Of a stretch of 64,000 nt of DNA, positions 33,020 to 44,348 are shown piece after piece. The notes beneath the pieces are model-generated. The model was not told the origin of the DNA, made no database searches, and worked only from the letters and a program-made list of their open reading frames with translations. Each line of letters starts with the position of its first letter. Within the stretch, counting starts at the first letter, position 1. The translations under genes were made by a program, and so were the position numbers. This DNA comes from Hippopus hippopus (lineage: Eukaryota; Mollusca; Bivalvia; Cardiida; Cardiidae), in the NCBI GenBank assembly GCA_946811185.2, contig OX328102.1, positions 46,911,619 through 46,975,618 on the forward strand, in the 5' to 3' direction.

Positions 33020-33332
33020 GCCGAGCCCCAATAGCTCAGTTGGTAGCGTACAGGACTTGAGAACAGGGGGTCGTGGGTTCGATCCCCGGCTCGGCCAATT
33101 TCTTTCCGAGGATATGATGATAGTCATTGCAACAGGATTCATTCCTCTCTCACCCCTGATCATTGTTTCGACGATGCTTATGTGGGAAAGCAGCCAGTGG
33201 CTTGGAAAGAATATTGTGTGGAGTACTGGTAAAAGAAACTCCAGGAAAGCATGGATAGGTGCACTGGCCGCCGTGATATAACTGAAATAATGTTGAAAAC
33301 GGCGTTAAACATCATACAAACAATCAATCAAT
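33020..33332 (+). mobile_element. SINE type 1, best tRNA-like head
   Basis: GCCGAGC at 33020 can pair with GCTCGGC before CA, giving a 7-bp acceptor-like stem; A-box AGCTCAGTTGGTAGCG, B-box GGTTCGATCCCC. The body (GTTGAAAACGGCGTTAAACA) and AATCAATCAAT tail show this is a SINE. Confidence 0.9.
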
Positions 33333-33336
33333 TATT

Positions 33337-33504
33337 CCCTTTACCAAACAATCCCTGGTTTTGACAACCCTGGGTTCTCCTTTACCCACAATGTTTACAG
33401 CCATATCAAAGACAGAAATCAGCAATTTAGCAACATTTTGTTATGTCTTCTACAGATGCTTTCGATTACATCCAGTCCAAAATTTTGTAGTTTGGCAAAG
33501 AGTT
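33337..33504 (-). mobile_element. MITE-A, left stem deleted
   Basis: CCCTTTACCAAACAATCCCT joins GGTTCTCCTTTACCCACAAT, removing about 50 bp. Confidence 0.75.
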
Positions 33505-33509
33505 AAATC

Positions 33510-34010
33510 CGTAATCATGGACTTGGGAAAATTGAATGTAGAAAATTTGACCCTCAAGATTCCTAGTTACATTTGCATTGTAGACTAACATTAAACTGAA
33601 AAATATTCAATCCGATCTTTAATATTATTTTATAATATGCTAAATGCTTTTTGACATATTTTAGGGAAAAAAAAAATCTTTGAAACTCCAGTATCTTGAC
33701 CAGATTTTACTGACACTATAGAGGACCATTTCATGATTTGGAACCCAAAGGGTAGACACCAGAATACCCCTTCTTGTAAATGCATCATGACATCTTGGCA
33801 TTGTCACAATTTGGCCACAATTTTGATTGCATGCCTTTGGGAATTCCTGCTGATTGTAATTGCTGTGTATCCGGGCAAGTATGACAAATAGAGGCAGTCT
33901 GTTGCAAGAAGCATTCCATGGTGGGCTCTTACATAATTAACATTGCTCTAAATGATGAATTTTTTGGGTCGGCTTAAATCTGATTTTTTCCATGTCTGGA
34001 AAATGCAGTA
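33510..34010. other. No gene recognised
   Basis: No ORF or repeat of note was found. Confidence 0.35.
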
Positions 34011-34015
34011 TTTGA

Positions 34016-34236
34016 CACTTTACTGCACAATGCCAACTTTTAATGACTCTGGAAAAGAAGCTTTTTGAAAACATCGAGAGAAAAGGAGAAAATGCAGGTA
34101 ACCAGCATTTTCTCCTTTTCCCACAATGATTTCTGTCCTTCCTAAAACAATTTTCAATTTTTTAAATACTTTTATTCTGTTGTCTACCGGTGCTTTCAAA
34201 TGGGACAAGTCTAAAATTTTGTTGTCTGGTAAAGGG
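34016..34236 (-). mobile_element. MITE-A, full length
   Basis: TTGA (34012-34015) and TTAA (34237-34240) flank CACTTTACTGC ... TGTCTGGTAAAGGG. Confidence 0.9.
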
Positions 34237-34240
34237 TTAA

Positions 34241-34439
34241 CCTACTACCAAAAGGGCTGTCTTTTGATCACCTCAAGAGGAGGATGTTTGAGAACATTGT
34301 GCTCAGGTCACCAGCATTTATTTCTTTTTCTACAATGTTTTCTACTCTTTCAACTTTTATCATTTTAGGTACATTTAGTCTGTGTTCTGCAAATGATTTC
34401 ATTATGAACATGTCTAAAAGTTTGTCTTCTGGTAAAAAG
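34241..34439 (-). mobile_element. MITE-A, diverged, shares TTAA with the previous copy
   Basis: CTACTACCAAAAGGGCTG through CACCAGCATTTATTTC to TTGTCTTCTGGTAAAAAG. Confidence 0.75.
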
Positions 34440-34915
34440 TCAAATCAAATTATTCCTTGACCTTTTTCATTTCCTATAGAAGCGCCCTGTATGTTAAAAA
34501 CTTAAAAAAATAAACTGACTAACCTGCTTAAATGGATATTTTTCAGTTAGTAAAGATGACGTAGATGTATAGTAATTTCATAATAAAGAGCTTATTTAGG
34601 AAGATATCTCTCAGAGTATCATTTATGTAGATTCAAGTTTTGTCAGCATATTCTGTGCAGTCTGATCTCAATTTCAGCAGAAGCGACTAAAGCTGGGCTC
34701 TCTGCTGGTTTATTTCAAGTGACGCTGCCAGCTTGGAGTATTAGGGAGTGTTGCTGATGCTAACATAGTAGTTCTCTCCATGCAGAAACTCCTGTACCAC
34801 TAAAGTTTAATCTCTGCCCAAACACTGTGTTGGCTGCCATGAAAGGTACAGGTAAATGATGTGTTTCTAGAAAGGAATAGATCTATATGCAGTGCTCAGT
34901 TAGTTTCATACTTAA

Positions 34916-35136
34916 CCTATTACCAGACAACAAAAATGTTGACTTGTCCAAATTGAAAGCATTTGCAGACGACAATTTCAGAGTGACTCAAATGTTGACA
35001 CTAGTCTTAAATAGGGTGGAAAATATTGTGGGAAAAGGAGGAAATGCTGGTTACCAGCATTTTCTCCTTTTCCCACAATGTTTTCAAAAGGCTTACCCCT
35101 CGGGGTCGTTAAAACTTGGGATTGTGTGGTAAAGGG
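34916..35136 (+). mobile_element. MITE-A, full length
   Basis: TTAA at 34912-34915 and 35137-35140. The stem at 35026-35082 is nearly perfect. Confidence 0.9.
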
Positions 35137-35550
35137 TTAAGACCCAAAAATTGTAATTTAAGGTTGCTTTTGTCTTGGGTCTTTTAAGATAAGTGGACAG
35201 CATAGATTAGATTTTATCGGTCATCTATTACCGATTTCTTTGAATTTTTTTTTCACTTAATCTTGATAATCTTTTACCCCTCTTAAGAAAATGGGGGGGA
35301 AAAAATAAAGTGAGCATGGGGCTTTACAATGATGACAAATTTCCTTGAAAATAATGCAATATAGAATTAGGGGTCTCAGCGTGCAGTGCAACTTTCAGGG
35401 AACAAGCATTCTATTGATTTTTTGCCCCTTGTAATCATGGCAGAATGATGGGGTGTAATGTCCATATTCTTACAGGAGCCCTTGTTTTACCAAGGGAATT
35501 AATGAAAATCAATTGTCCTTATTTCTCTGCATGGAGAGCAGAATATCCAC
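35137..35550. other. No gene recognised
   Basis: Short GGGGGG run near 35294; otherwise featureless. Confidence 0.35.
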
Positions 35551-35557
35551 ATTTTAA

Positions 35558-35849
35558 CCCTGTACCACAAAAGGCCAACTTTTAATGACCTTGAAAAAGT
35601 AGACTTTTGAAAACACTGTGGGAAAAGGAGAAAATGCTAGTAACCAGCATTTTTTCAGATTTGTCCCCTTTGAAAGCATTTTGCAGAAGATAACTTGATT
35701 GTAGCTTAGTTGAAAGCATTTGTCTTTCCAAGAGATTTGGCTTACAAAGGGTAGAAAATATCTTTTTTTCCCCAGAATGTTTTCAAAACCCTTTTCCAAA
35801 GAATTATTTAACTCTACCAAATGACAAAATTCAAGATTTGTCAAGATTC
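35558..35849 (-). mobile_element. Composite of MITE-A pieces
   Basis: The right end and hairpin (35558-35655) join left-arm pieces in the other orientation (AGATTTGTCCCCTTTGAAAG; CTCTACCAAATGACAAAATT). Confidence 0.65.
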
Positions 35850-36112
35850 AATAATGTCAAGGTCACAGCTAAACTTTGTTTGAAAATCATTTTCATGCTC
35901 TAACTCTATAACTGTTTGACCTTGGACCTTGAAACTTTATTCAAGTGTTGCTCATGACCCATGGATTGGTGCCCTATTGTTTTGGGGTCACATGGGTCGA
36001 AGGTCAAGGTCACTGATGATCTTTGTTTTAAAAATCATTCCTGTTCTCTGATTGTGCTGCTTCATTGACTTGGTGCAAGTAAGGGGTATTTGTCCACTTT
36101 GCAACAACTCTT
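35850..36112 (+). mobile_element. 3' part of a HINE-like element
   Basis: Core-type sequence (CATGCTCTAACTCTATAACT; GGTCAAGGTCACTGATGATC) ends GCAACAACTCTTG before TTT. MITE-A right-end sequence (GAGACTTCTTCCTCATGG) follows, so it seems to interrupt a MITE-A. Confidence 0.5.
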
Positions 36113-36170
36113 GTTTCTAGAGACTTCTTCCTCATGGTTGTTCAAACATGGCATTGTTTGGTAAAAGTGT

Positions 36171-36394
36171 TCCCTTAGCCACACCAGTCCCCTAGTTTTA
36201 ACTAACTTGTGGAAGAAAGCTTTCAAAAACATTATGGGAAAAGGAGAAAATGCTGGTAACCAGCATTTTCTCCTTTTCCAACAATGTTTTCTTCCCATTC
36301 AAAAACGATATCTACCATTTGAGTCACATTTTATTTGTTGTCTACAAATACGTTGAATTTTTAAAAGTCTGTAATATTGTCATTTTGTAAAGGG
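36171..36394 (-). mobile_element. MITE-A, full length
   Basis: CCCTTAGCCACACCAGTCCC to TCATTTTGTAAAGGG; right-end fragments lie on both sides (36115-36169 and 36401-36425). Confidence 0.85.
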
Positions 36395-36425
36395 TTCAAC
36401 TAGGGATTGTTTGGTAAAGGGGCAA

Positions 36426-37040
36426 GGAGGCAATGAGGTATTGACCCCAGGGTCCTCGAAGTTGTATGGAATCTTAGCTTCCAGACTTGCAGAAAAAAAA
36501 ATGGGCTTTTAGGTTGGGTGTGTTTAAAAGCAATTCAATTCCATCTCTGACAGATTTTCAATAAAAACAGTTCAGACAATTACATGCTTGGGTTTTATTC
36601 TAATGATGGGACAGAGGAAAGTTTGCAGGGACAAAGTTCACAAATTTGGGATAACATTTGCCGATACTTCAATATCTGATAGTAGATGGAATTAAGTGAT
36701 AAGGCAATATAATGGTTCGATGAACAAATTAGGAGCCTGAGTATTGGAGAAACAAAGCTTTCTGTATTTAATCATTGACTCCCGAAACCAATTTGCAAAG
36801 CAGATGACTTTGGAATCATTCTTTTGAAAGACGAATACTGTACATGAACTGTGGCTTTATATTTGAATATTTGTGAAAATATTGAGGCAGAAGGGGAAAT
36901 TGCTGGCATTGAGCAATTTCTGCTATTGTAACTTGTGTTTTTAACTCTTTCACTACTGAATAACTAAATTGCATTTTCTCAATAGCGACAAATACAGTTC
37001 TGCTACAAGATCAAGAGACAGTTTGTTCATAATCTAGAAC
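36426..37040. other. No gene; small hairpin
   Basis: A lone MITE-A-like stem GGGAAATTGCTGGCATTGAG...CAATTTCTGC lies at about 36890-36928. Confidence 0.4.
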
Positions 37041-37043
37041 AAA

Positions 37044-37112
37044 GCAGTGGACAGTGTAGATCAGAGATCAGACTGCACATTCTGTGCAGTCTGATCTTGA
37101 TCTACACTGTCC
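37044..37112 (+). repeat. MITE-B-type hairpin
   Basis: GGACAGTGTAGATCAGAGAT and GATCTTGATCTACACTGTCC with CTGCACA/TGTGCAG at the loop. Confidence 0.75.
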
Positions 37113-37225
37113 ATAAAAGCTTCTTGTATCGTCTATGGTATAGAATTAAAAGAGGTCTGCTGTAAGCCTATAATAGTGCCGGAGGAAATGTATTAACCTT
37201 TGTTACAAACTAAGTGCTAGATAAA

Positions 37226-37487
37226 GAGCATGCTTTGTGAAATGGGAGCTTAATGAATTTGCAAAAAGTCACAACCCAGGTCAGACTGCACAGTACGCGC
37301 AGGCTAACCTGGGTCAATACTTTTTGCTATCGGTCAATTCTCTGCATATAAAAGGACAAGTGTACCTCATGATTGAATCTGTCAGTTGTTATACAAAACT
37401 GATTTTATGGATTCATAATTATGTGATGGCTTGCTTAGTATCATGCATCATGAAGATGCATTAAACCCCCTTTTGCCAGAGCATGCC
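37226..37487 (+). mobile_element. MITE-D copy 1
   Basis: GAGCTTAATGAATTTGC and GATGCATTAAACCCCC are the outer arms. An inner stem pairs ACCCAGGTCAGACTGC with GCAGGCTAACCTGGGT. Confidence 0.7.
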
Positions 37488-37489
37488 CC

Positions 37490-38020
37490 AAATGGAAAAG
37501 TCAGAACTCGAGATGCAGATATTACAGATATTATCAAGTGTGTTTTTGTTGTAATATCTAGCAAGGAATCAGAAAGTGTAGATCCAAGATCAGACTTCAC
37601 ATTCAAAGCTACAAGGGTCAAAGCTAATGCTGTCTTTCCTGTGACCTTTGGGAAGATCCAATATCAAAAGTTTTATTTTCTTTTCATTGAAACAGTGTTC
37701 AGGATTGGTGTCAGTGGTATTGTTTCCTGGACTGAGTTTGGATTTTGTGTGATTCAGTGTGATTAATTGTGGGGTGACTAACACCATAGACAATAAATTA
37801 ATGTGACAGGAATCTGGGCTGCTGATAGAGTGGCATCTACACATGTATATTTTTCATGAAAAATTTCAGTGGATGAATTATAACTTGTTGCCCAACAAAC
37901 TTAAGTTAAGCTCCACCTTATTTAGGACCACGACTGACCACATAAAAGATAAGTCCATAGGGCAGGATGAGCGACTGATTGAAATAATTCTTTGTAATGG
38001 TAAGATAATTGTATTATTCT
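37490..38020. other. No confirmed gene
   Basis: Contains a decayed MITE-B arm (GATCCAAGATCAGACTTCAC at 37581) and an unproven exon-like segment at 37870-37999, listed among the rejected items. Confidence 0.35.
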
Positions 38021-38021
38021 T

Positions 38022-38232
38022 TTACCATACTATCCCAACTTTAAATGACCCAGAGAAGACTTTTTAAAACATCTTGCAAAAGGAAAAAATGCTGGTAACT
38101 GGTATATTGTCCTTTTCCCATGATGTTTTATAACCTTCCAAATATAAATTTCAGTTTTTGAGTCATCTTTATTTAGTTGTCTGCAAATGTTTTCAATTTT
38201 GACAAGTCTAAAGTTTTTTCATGCGGTCAAGA
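38022..38232 (-). mobile_element. MITE-A, near full length
   Basis: TTTTACCATACTATCCCAAC to TTCATGCGGTCAAGAA, TTAA at 38233. Confidence 0.8.
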
Positions 38233-38287
38233 ATTAAAGAAATTCATACTCCCAAAATGAGACAGGTCTGCACATTAACAATTTTAA

Positions 38288-38522
38288 CCCTTAACCACAT
38301 GGCAGAATTTTAGGTTCATATCCATTTAAGTCCATATTACAGGAACTGACAGACTACGATAAAAATTAGTGTTCAAAATGATAGTTTATGTACTTGAAAA
38401 AGTAGAAAACATTGTGGGAAAAGGAGAAAATGCTGTTTACCAGCATTTTCTCCTTTTCCCACAATGTTTTCAAAAGCTTTCTTTTTCAGGGTCGTTAAAA
38501 CTGGTGATTGTGTGGTAAAGGG
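38288..38522 (+). mobile_element. MITE-A, left arm expanded
   Basis: TTAA at 38284-38287 and 38523-38526. About 15 bp are added in the left arm (CCATATTACAGGAACTGAC). Confidence 0.85.
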
Positions 38523-38589
38523 TTAAAGTTGCTATACAACTACTAGCCTCGTCTGTCATAAAGCACTGTGTTTCTTGTGAACTCTCTAG

Positions 38590-38770
38590 CAGACAACAAA
38601 ATGTTAGAGTTGTCAAAACTGAAAGCATATGCTCACAAGAAAGTAAATTTGGCTGACTGGATTTGTCAGTGAAAGAGTAGGAAAAATTGTGTAAAGAAGT
38701 TTTTTCGAATTTTTCCAAAATTTTTCTAAAGCCTGCTCTTTCAGGGTCCATAAAACTGAAGTTATTTGTA
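38590..38770 (+). mobile_element. Degenerate MITE-A, hairpin gone
   Basis: AGACAACAAAATGTTAGAGT to TCTTTCAGGGTCCATAAAAC. Confidence 0.6.
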
Positions 38771-38916
38771 TGCTGGTCTAGGTTGAGGTGAAAAAACAAA
38801 AATTGAAAGTAGAAAATGTAGAGCAGTCATGATTGTGCAACTTGCAGTGTTTAGTTCTAGTAAGAACCATCATTGTACATAGCAACTTAATTTAACGACT
38901 CAATGTCTCCAGCAAA

Positions 38917-39096
38917 GGCAGGGCTTATCCAAATTAAAAGCATTTGCAGATGATAATTTAAGTCAGGTCTGAATGAGTGAAAAATGTCTTTAAAAAGGTT
39001 AGAAACAATCATGGAAAACAGAATCTGCTAGTTACCAACGTCTTTCTCCTATTCCAACAATGTTTTTAAAAGCTGTCTTCCTCAGGGTTGCGAAAA
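38917..39096 (+). mobile_element. Degenerate MITE-A
   Basis: GGCTTATCCAAATTAAAAGC through TCTTTCTCCTATTCCAACAA to TCCTCAGGGTTGCG. Confidence 0.6.
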
Positions 39097-39455
39097 CACA
39101 TATTTCTTTGCGAAGGATAAAAGCAAACTAAATGCATGTGTCTTTCTGGCTGCTGCTCACAGAAGGAGTTGGCATGGCAACTCATAAAACAGGTCTTGGT
39201 CTGACATTGATGAACTTTTACTGCATAATGTCTTCCTTTTATTATCACTCCTGTCCATAGAATCTTGTCTTTTATCACTGTTATGGTGGAAAACTTTTTT
39301 TACCATAAAAAGTGATCAAGGAAAATTGACTTTTTGTTATTATTCTGAAAATGTGCCTACTTTTGTTTTATTCCCTATTGTTTCACTTGTGTCTTGTTGG
39401 TAATGTGATAACAAAATCAGTTTGGTAATGCTTTATGCTTCTACCTAAAATTTTC

Positions 39456-40365
39456 AACTCACCTGAGCATGAAGTGTTCAATGTGAGCTTTTGTGATTGT
39501 GCCGAGTCCATCATGTGTTGTGTGGCATTCGTCATTAACTTTTCCTTGTGTACGCTCTGGAGGCCACATTTTCAGTCTGATACCCATGAAACTTAATCAG
39601 AAGGTTTGTCTTGATAAAGTCTTAGAAAACTCAGAAAACGGGTCATGTGGGGTCAAAAACAATGTCTTGATGATATCTTGGGCAAGTATACAGGGGTCAA
39701 AAACTAAGTCACAAGGTCAAACTTTTTTTTAAAAAAAGAAACACTTGTGTACACTTTGAAGGCCACATTTTCAGTCCAACTCTCATGAAAGTTACCCAGA
39801 ATATTTGTCTTTAGGAAACCTTGGGCAGGTTTGAAAATGAGTCATGTGGTCTCAAAAACTAGGACACCAGGTCAAATCTTAGAAAAAGCTTATGTACACT
39901 CTAGATGCCACAATGTCAATCCAGTACTCATGAAAGTCAGAATGTTTCTCTTGATGATATCTAGGATACCTCTGAAAATGTGTCACATTGGATGAAAAAC
40001 TTGGTCACCAGGTCAGATCTTAGAAAAACCTTGTGTGCACTCTAAAGGCCATATTTTCAGTCCATTATACTCATGATAGATGGTCAGAATGTTTGTTTTG
40101 ATCATTTGAATTTGAAAATGGGCCATGTGTGGTAAAAAACTAGTTCATAAAATAAATCAGAGAAAAATCTTGCAGCCACATTTTTTGTCTGATATCCATG
40201 AGAGTTTGTCAGAATGTTTGTCTTGATAATATCTATGTAAGTTTGAAAATGGGCTATGTTTGGCTAAAAAGTATGTCACTGATAGAAATTCTAGAAAAAG
40301 CTTATGTACACTCCAGAGGCCACAATTTTAGGGCAATACTCATGAAAGTTTGTTAGATGTTCGGT
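39456..40365 (+). mobile_element. HINE-like element with ~140-bp cores
   Basis: The head AACTCACCTGAGCATGAAG folds with GTGTTCAATGTGAGC. Five or six units of the 5624-6960 type follow (CCACATTTTCAGTC, CTCATGAAAGTTACCCAGAA). The 3' end is lost at a MITE-D fragment. Confidence 0.7.
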
Positions 40366-40366
40366 C

Positions 40367-40443
40367 AAAAGGCGGCACAGGCTAACCTGGGTCAATACCT
40401 TTTGCAGATGCATTTAGCCCCCTTTCACAGAGCATGGCTCATA
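40367..40443 (-). mobile_element. MITE-D fragment
   Basis: ACAGGCTAACCTGGGTCAAT to CCCCCTTTCACAGAGCATGG, directly followed by MITE-C. Confidence 0.65.
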
Positions 40444-40706
40444 TGGCCTGCAACATGCGAAAAGGGGCATTCGGACATTTGCGTAAAGTGTCGCCTCGGA
40501 TCAGCCTGCGCAGTCCGCGCAGGCTAATCCGAGACGGCACTTTACGTTTTTATGTAATTTTCTGTTTTGCACAAGTGTACTGTAGCACAAAATCTAATGT
40601 AGTCGTAAAGTGCCATCTCGGATTAGCCTGCGCGGACTGCGCAGGCTGATCCGAGACGACACTTTACGCAAGTGTCAGGATGCCGCTTTTCGCGTGTTGC
40701 GAGCCA
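40444..40706 (-). mobile_element. MITE-C copy 3, 263 bp
   Basis: TGGCCTGCAACATGCGAAAA and TTTTCGCGTGTTGCGAGCCA ends. The asymmetric middle (TTTTCTGTTTTGCACAAGTG) is inverted relative to copies 1 and 2. Both inner stems are perfect around GCCTGCGCAG/CTGCGCAGGC. Confidence 0.9.
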
Positions 40707-41138
40707 TATATGTTTGCTTAGTTAATACTGAAATTTCAATCATGTGGAACACAGAATTTGTCTTCATGGTATTGAACAGTTTACTCCAATGTGCTCATGG
40801 AACATGTTTCACCATAATTATGAGTGAATGACAGACCATGCTTATAATAACCCATGTGGAATTTGCTGAGAAATTGTAGACTTTTAGTTGACCATGTGTT
40901 TGCTTGGAGAAGGGGGGGGGATGATGAAAAATTGCTGAAATTCTCTGCCTCTGAGACTGTGCATGTCCAAGGCTGTAAATCTTGGTAGATTTGCATGTTA
41001 TTTCCACATGAAGATGCTGCTGGAATTTTTTTTATGGCTCCACCATGTTAAATTGTAGGAAATAAGGAGAGCCCTGTTCTAGAATTATGACAGGAGCCGT
41101 CACTGTGGCAGGAAAAAGTATGAATTTTAAAGCTTTAA

Positions 41139-41359
41139 CCCTTTACCACACAATCCCAAGTTTTAAACATGTTGAGAAAGAAGCTGTCTGAAAACATTTT
41201 GGGATGACGAGGAAATGATGGTTACTAGCATTTTCTCCTTTTCCCACAATGTTTTTTACCATATCAAAGACAAATATCATCATTTGAACCAAAGTTAAAT
41301 TGTTGTAGGCAAACGCTTTCAATTTGGACAAGGTCATAGTTTTGTTGTGCAATAAAGAG
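41139..41359 (-). mobile_element. MITE-A, near full length
   Basis: TTAA at 41135-41138; the left stem arm has decayed (GGGATGACGAGGAAATGATG). Confidence 0.8.
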
Positions 41360-41385
41360 TAAACACTGTACCAGCCTGTCTGGTG

Positions 41386-41593
41386 GTTTTACGACCATGA
41401 AAAAAAGGGTTTTATCATTAATTATTGTTGGAAAAGCAGATAATGATGGTAAACAAATATTTTTTCTTATTCCAACACTTTTTTGTACCCTTTCAAAGAC
41501 AAATCCTATCAATTGATCTGCATTTAATTTGGGCTCTGCAAAATAAATACTTTCAAAATGAGCAATTCTGAAAACAGTTTGTCTTGTAAAGAG
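41386..41593 (-). mobile_element. MITE-A, diverged
   Basis: TTTTACGACCATGAAAAAAA to AGTTTGTCTTGTAAAGAG, TTAA at 41594-41597. Confidence 0.7.
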
Positions 41594-41768
41594 TTAACTG
41601 TGAAATGCCAGCAGGAAAGCTGTCAAAAAACCTTAGCCAGGATCTCATAAATTAGAAAGAATGAAATTTTATGCCGTATGAATTAGTTTTTAGAACACTG
41701 GAAGTAAAGAAATCAATGTGGAATGGAGATTCCTCGTATCATATTCATTAATATTTTCCTGATCATTT

Positions 41769-41967
41769 GAGCCCTGTTCTGTGAAAAGGGGGCTTAATGC
41801 ATCTGCAAAAAGTTTTGACCCAGATCAGCCTGTGCAGTCTACGCAATGTACTACCACATGATTCATTTAGTTGTTAAACAAAGTGGATTTTATGGACCCA
41901 TAATACTGTGATGACTTGCGTGGTATCATGCATCACAAAGATGCATTAAAACCCCTTTTGCCAGACA
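41769..41967 (+). mobile_element. MITE-D copy 2
   Basis: GAGCCCTGTTCTGTGAAAAG, GGGGGCTTAATGCATCTGC; right arm AGATGCATTAAAACCCC. Its end is cut by the hAT-like element. Confidence 0.75.
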
Positions 41968-42770
41968 CAGTGTTTCTCCCAGCTTCAAATTTTTGAGGGT
42001 CATTAATTTCGTGATCTCTATTCCAAATTTTTTGGGGTCATACAAAAATCTTGAGGGTCACCTTTATAAATGCCTTTTTAAAGCTACTTAAATTCATGTT
42101 TAGGGACCTTTCCCTTTAACTCTGCCAACTCGGAACTGAAACCATTTTTCTTAGTCTGACAAGACCTGGATATTTGTTGCATTTGTTGATTTTTCATTTT
42201 TTTTTTCCATGTTTTCAAGGTGTTTGCTTCTGGAAGGGACACAGAACAGTCTGCAAGTCCTTTCTGTTTTTCTTTTTCGGTTTACCTGCTATTGTTTCGG
42301 AAAGCGTCTAGAATACACAGACCATACATGTTTAAAGTGAGGCGACCAACTGACCTTCCTATAGTTATTCCGTACCTAATTATTTATTACTTAACAAGAG
42401 CTTCAAATGTGTGACTTTGTCAGAGAGAAGCCAGTTGGTAGCAATTCTTGTTCTTTAATTCTTTTTTGTGCAGTACTGGCAGATATTTATCAATAAATTA
42501 CCAATAAAATCAATTTCAGACACTGGGCGCCGTATCATAAACTCCCAGTATAAAATAATAATGGCGTACGAAATCTTTCTCTGCATACGATCCTTATTTT
42601 TCCCCTTAGTATTGTGGCTCCATGTCAAGGTGTGCATTATAAACTTCTGTTTTGATTGATCTGATATGTTTTTGATTGCGTCAGAAAAGACACACACGAC
42701 GAATTTTAGTATGTCAGCTAAGAAATCATTGCGTCAAAAATGCAAGAAACGCGCTCTGGGAGAAACACTG
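41968..42770. mobile_element. 803-bp hAT-like element
   Basis: Perfect 15-bp inverted ends CAGTGTTTCTCCCAG and CTGGGAGAAACACTG. CAGTG...CACTG ends are typical of hAT elements. Only CAGAC is shared by the flanks, so an intact 8-bp duplication is not seen. No transposase ORF. Confidence 0.7.
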
Positions 42771-42887
42771 CAGACGTGGTTCATTTGTATTTTGAACCAT
42801 GTTTGGCTAAGTAAAGCCACTCACCTCGACAGTGTAGATAACTAAGAATGCTTTTGGGGACAGATAGCATGTCCAACCAAGATTTAA

Positions 42888-43280
42888 ATCCTCTACAAAA
42901 CAACAATTTTTTAAACCAGTCTAAATTTAAAGTATTTGTAGGAGGTTGTATTTGGTTGTATGGTGTTTAACACCGTTTTCAATGTTATTTCAGTTATATC
43001 CCGGTGGCCAGTGGACCTATCCATGCCTTCCTGGAGTCTCTTTTACCAGTACTCCACACAATTTTCTTTCCAAGTCACTGGCTGCTTTCCCACATAACCA
43101 TTGTCCATTTGTAGGAGACAAAATAAATGTGATTCAAATTTAAACTTGTTGTTGGAAGGACAGAAAACGCCGTGGGAAAAGGAGAAAATGCTGGTTACCA
43201 GCATTTTCTCCTTTTCCCACAATTTTTTCAAAAGCCTTCATCCTCAGGGTTGCTAAAAGTTTGGATTGTGTGGTAAAGGG
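42888..43280 (+). mobile_element. MITE-A split by a SINE
   Basis: The left arm is broken at TATTTGTAGGAG and resumes at 43107; the stem at 43168-43222 is near perfect. Confidence 0.85.
42945..43106 (-). mobile_element. SINE type 1, 5'-truncated, 11-bp target duplication
   Basis: ATTTGTAGGAG at 42934-42944 and 43107-43117. Only the body and tail remain (GGTGTTTAACACCGTTTTC; CCACACAATTTTCTTTCCAA). Confidence 0.85.
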
Positions 43281-43620
43281 CTAAATATGTAGACCAGTTC
43301 GATCTTGTAACCACTTCTAACCACTAAATCATTTGGACTGCTGCTGTGGTCCTTCATATGAATGACAGTAGAGATGAAACAATGAAATTTATGGAAGAGA
43401 TAAAGTTATGAAGTGAGACTTTTTCCCTAAGGCAATTTAGCTAAACTTCTCAGTATGCATTGAGAACAAAAGAAATAACACTTTGTGTTTATTAAGCAGC
43501 ATGAATTCAACTCTTAGCATGACTTACAGGCAACTTGATATTTGCCTGTGTGTCAATGTAGCTCAAGATCAGACTGCATAGATATGCCATAAAACTCTCT
43601 CAGTGCCAAATATATAAACA
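43281..43620. other. No gene recognised
   Basis: Only a MITE-B-like fragment (GCTCAAGATCAGACTGCATA at 43561) is visible. Confidence 0.35.
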
Positions 43621-43623
43621 ACC

Positions 43624-43925
43624 AGCCTGCAGAGCTCAGTTGTTAGAGCGTAGGACTGGTGAACATGATGTTTCAGGTCACTTAAGGGTGTGGGTTCAAT
43701 TCCCATGGCTGGCCATCTAAAATCACTAATAGTCTTTAGGACAAGACACTTAACAGAGGTCCGTGTGTGAAGGTACTATACACCAAGCAATTTAAAGAAC
43801 CAGGCATAACTTATGATGGGTTTCATCCTGTCTCTGCACTATCCCCCGTAGCAATACTAACAGCCTTCAGGGTGCATCGCCCGTATGGGCAACCAGTGGT
43901 GAAGATAAATAAACGCAAAATTCAA
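43624..43925 (+). mobile_element. tRNA-derived SINE (type 2)
   Basis: A-box AGCTCAGTTGTTAGAGCG at 43636 and B-box GGTTCAATTCCC at 43693 are about 57 bp apart because of an inserted AAGGGTGT-type loop. The body (AAGACACTTAACAGAGGTCC; CAACCAGTGGTGAAGATAAA) differs from type 1. Confidence 0.7.
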
Positions 43926-44019
43926 TTAAATTCAAATATATAACCTCAACATCTTTTGAGGGCTGTTTATAAATATCCATTGACACTCAGAAAGATTTAT
44001 ATGCCATAGGCTTAACTAT

Positions 44020-44095
44020 GCAAGTGGATGTTACAGATCCAAAATCAGGCAGCATGTTCTCTGCAGTCTGATGTTGGTCTCTACTATCCGTACAG
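44020..44095 (+). repeat. MITE-B-type hairpin, decayed
   Basis: ACAGATCCAAAATCAGGCAG and GCAGTCTGATGTTGGTCTCT. Confidence 0.5.
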
Positions 44096-44125
44096 GCCCC
44101 TAGTTATGGTCCTGAAGGGGGTTAA

Positions 44126-44348
44126 CCCTTTACTTTACAATACCGGCTTTTAACAACCCAGTTAAAGAAGCTTTTTGAAAACTTTGTGGGAAAAGGAGAA
44201 AAAGCTGGATACCAGCATTTTCTCTTTTTCCCACCATGTTTTTTCTACCCCTCCCAAAACAAATTTCTGCTTTTGAGTCAGATTTATTTTGTTATCTGCA
44301 AATGCTTTAAATTTGGAAAAGTCCAAAAATTTGTTGTTTGGTCAAGAG
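44126..44348 (-). mobile_element. MITE-A, full length, TTAA flanks
   Basis: TTAA at 44122-44125 and 44349-44352; the stem reads AGAAAAAGCTGGATACCAGC. Confidence 0.9.

Noticed and set aside
33020..33098. Possible functional tRNA gene
   Set aside because: A and B boxes and an acceptor-like stem exist, but the anticodon arm is poor and the SINE body and ATCA tail follow.
34786..34851. Exon-like segment reading TPVPLKFNLCPNTVLAAMKG with CAG|GTAAAT donor
   Set aside because: Only 21 codons, no homology I recognise, no chaining exon found.
37870..37999. Exon-like segment of 43 open codons (LLPNKLKLSSTLFRTTTDH) with AATG|GTAAGA donor
   Set aside because: The most plausible of the unassigned segments, but without a matching neighbour or known motif; RNA-seq would decide.
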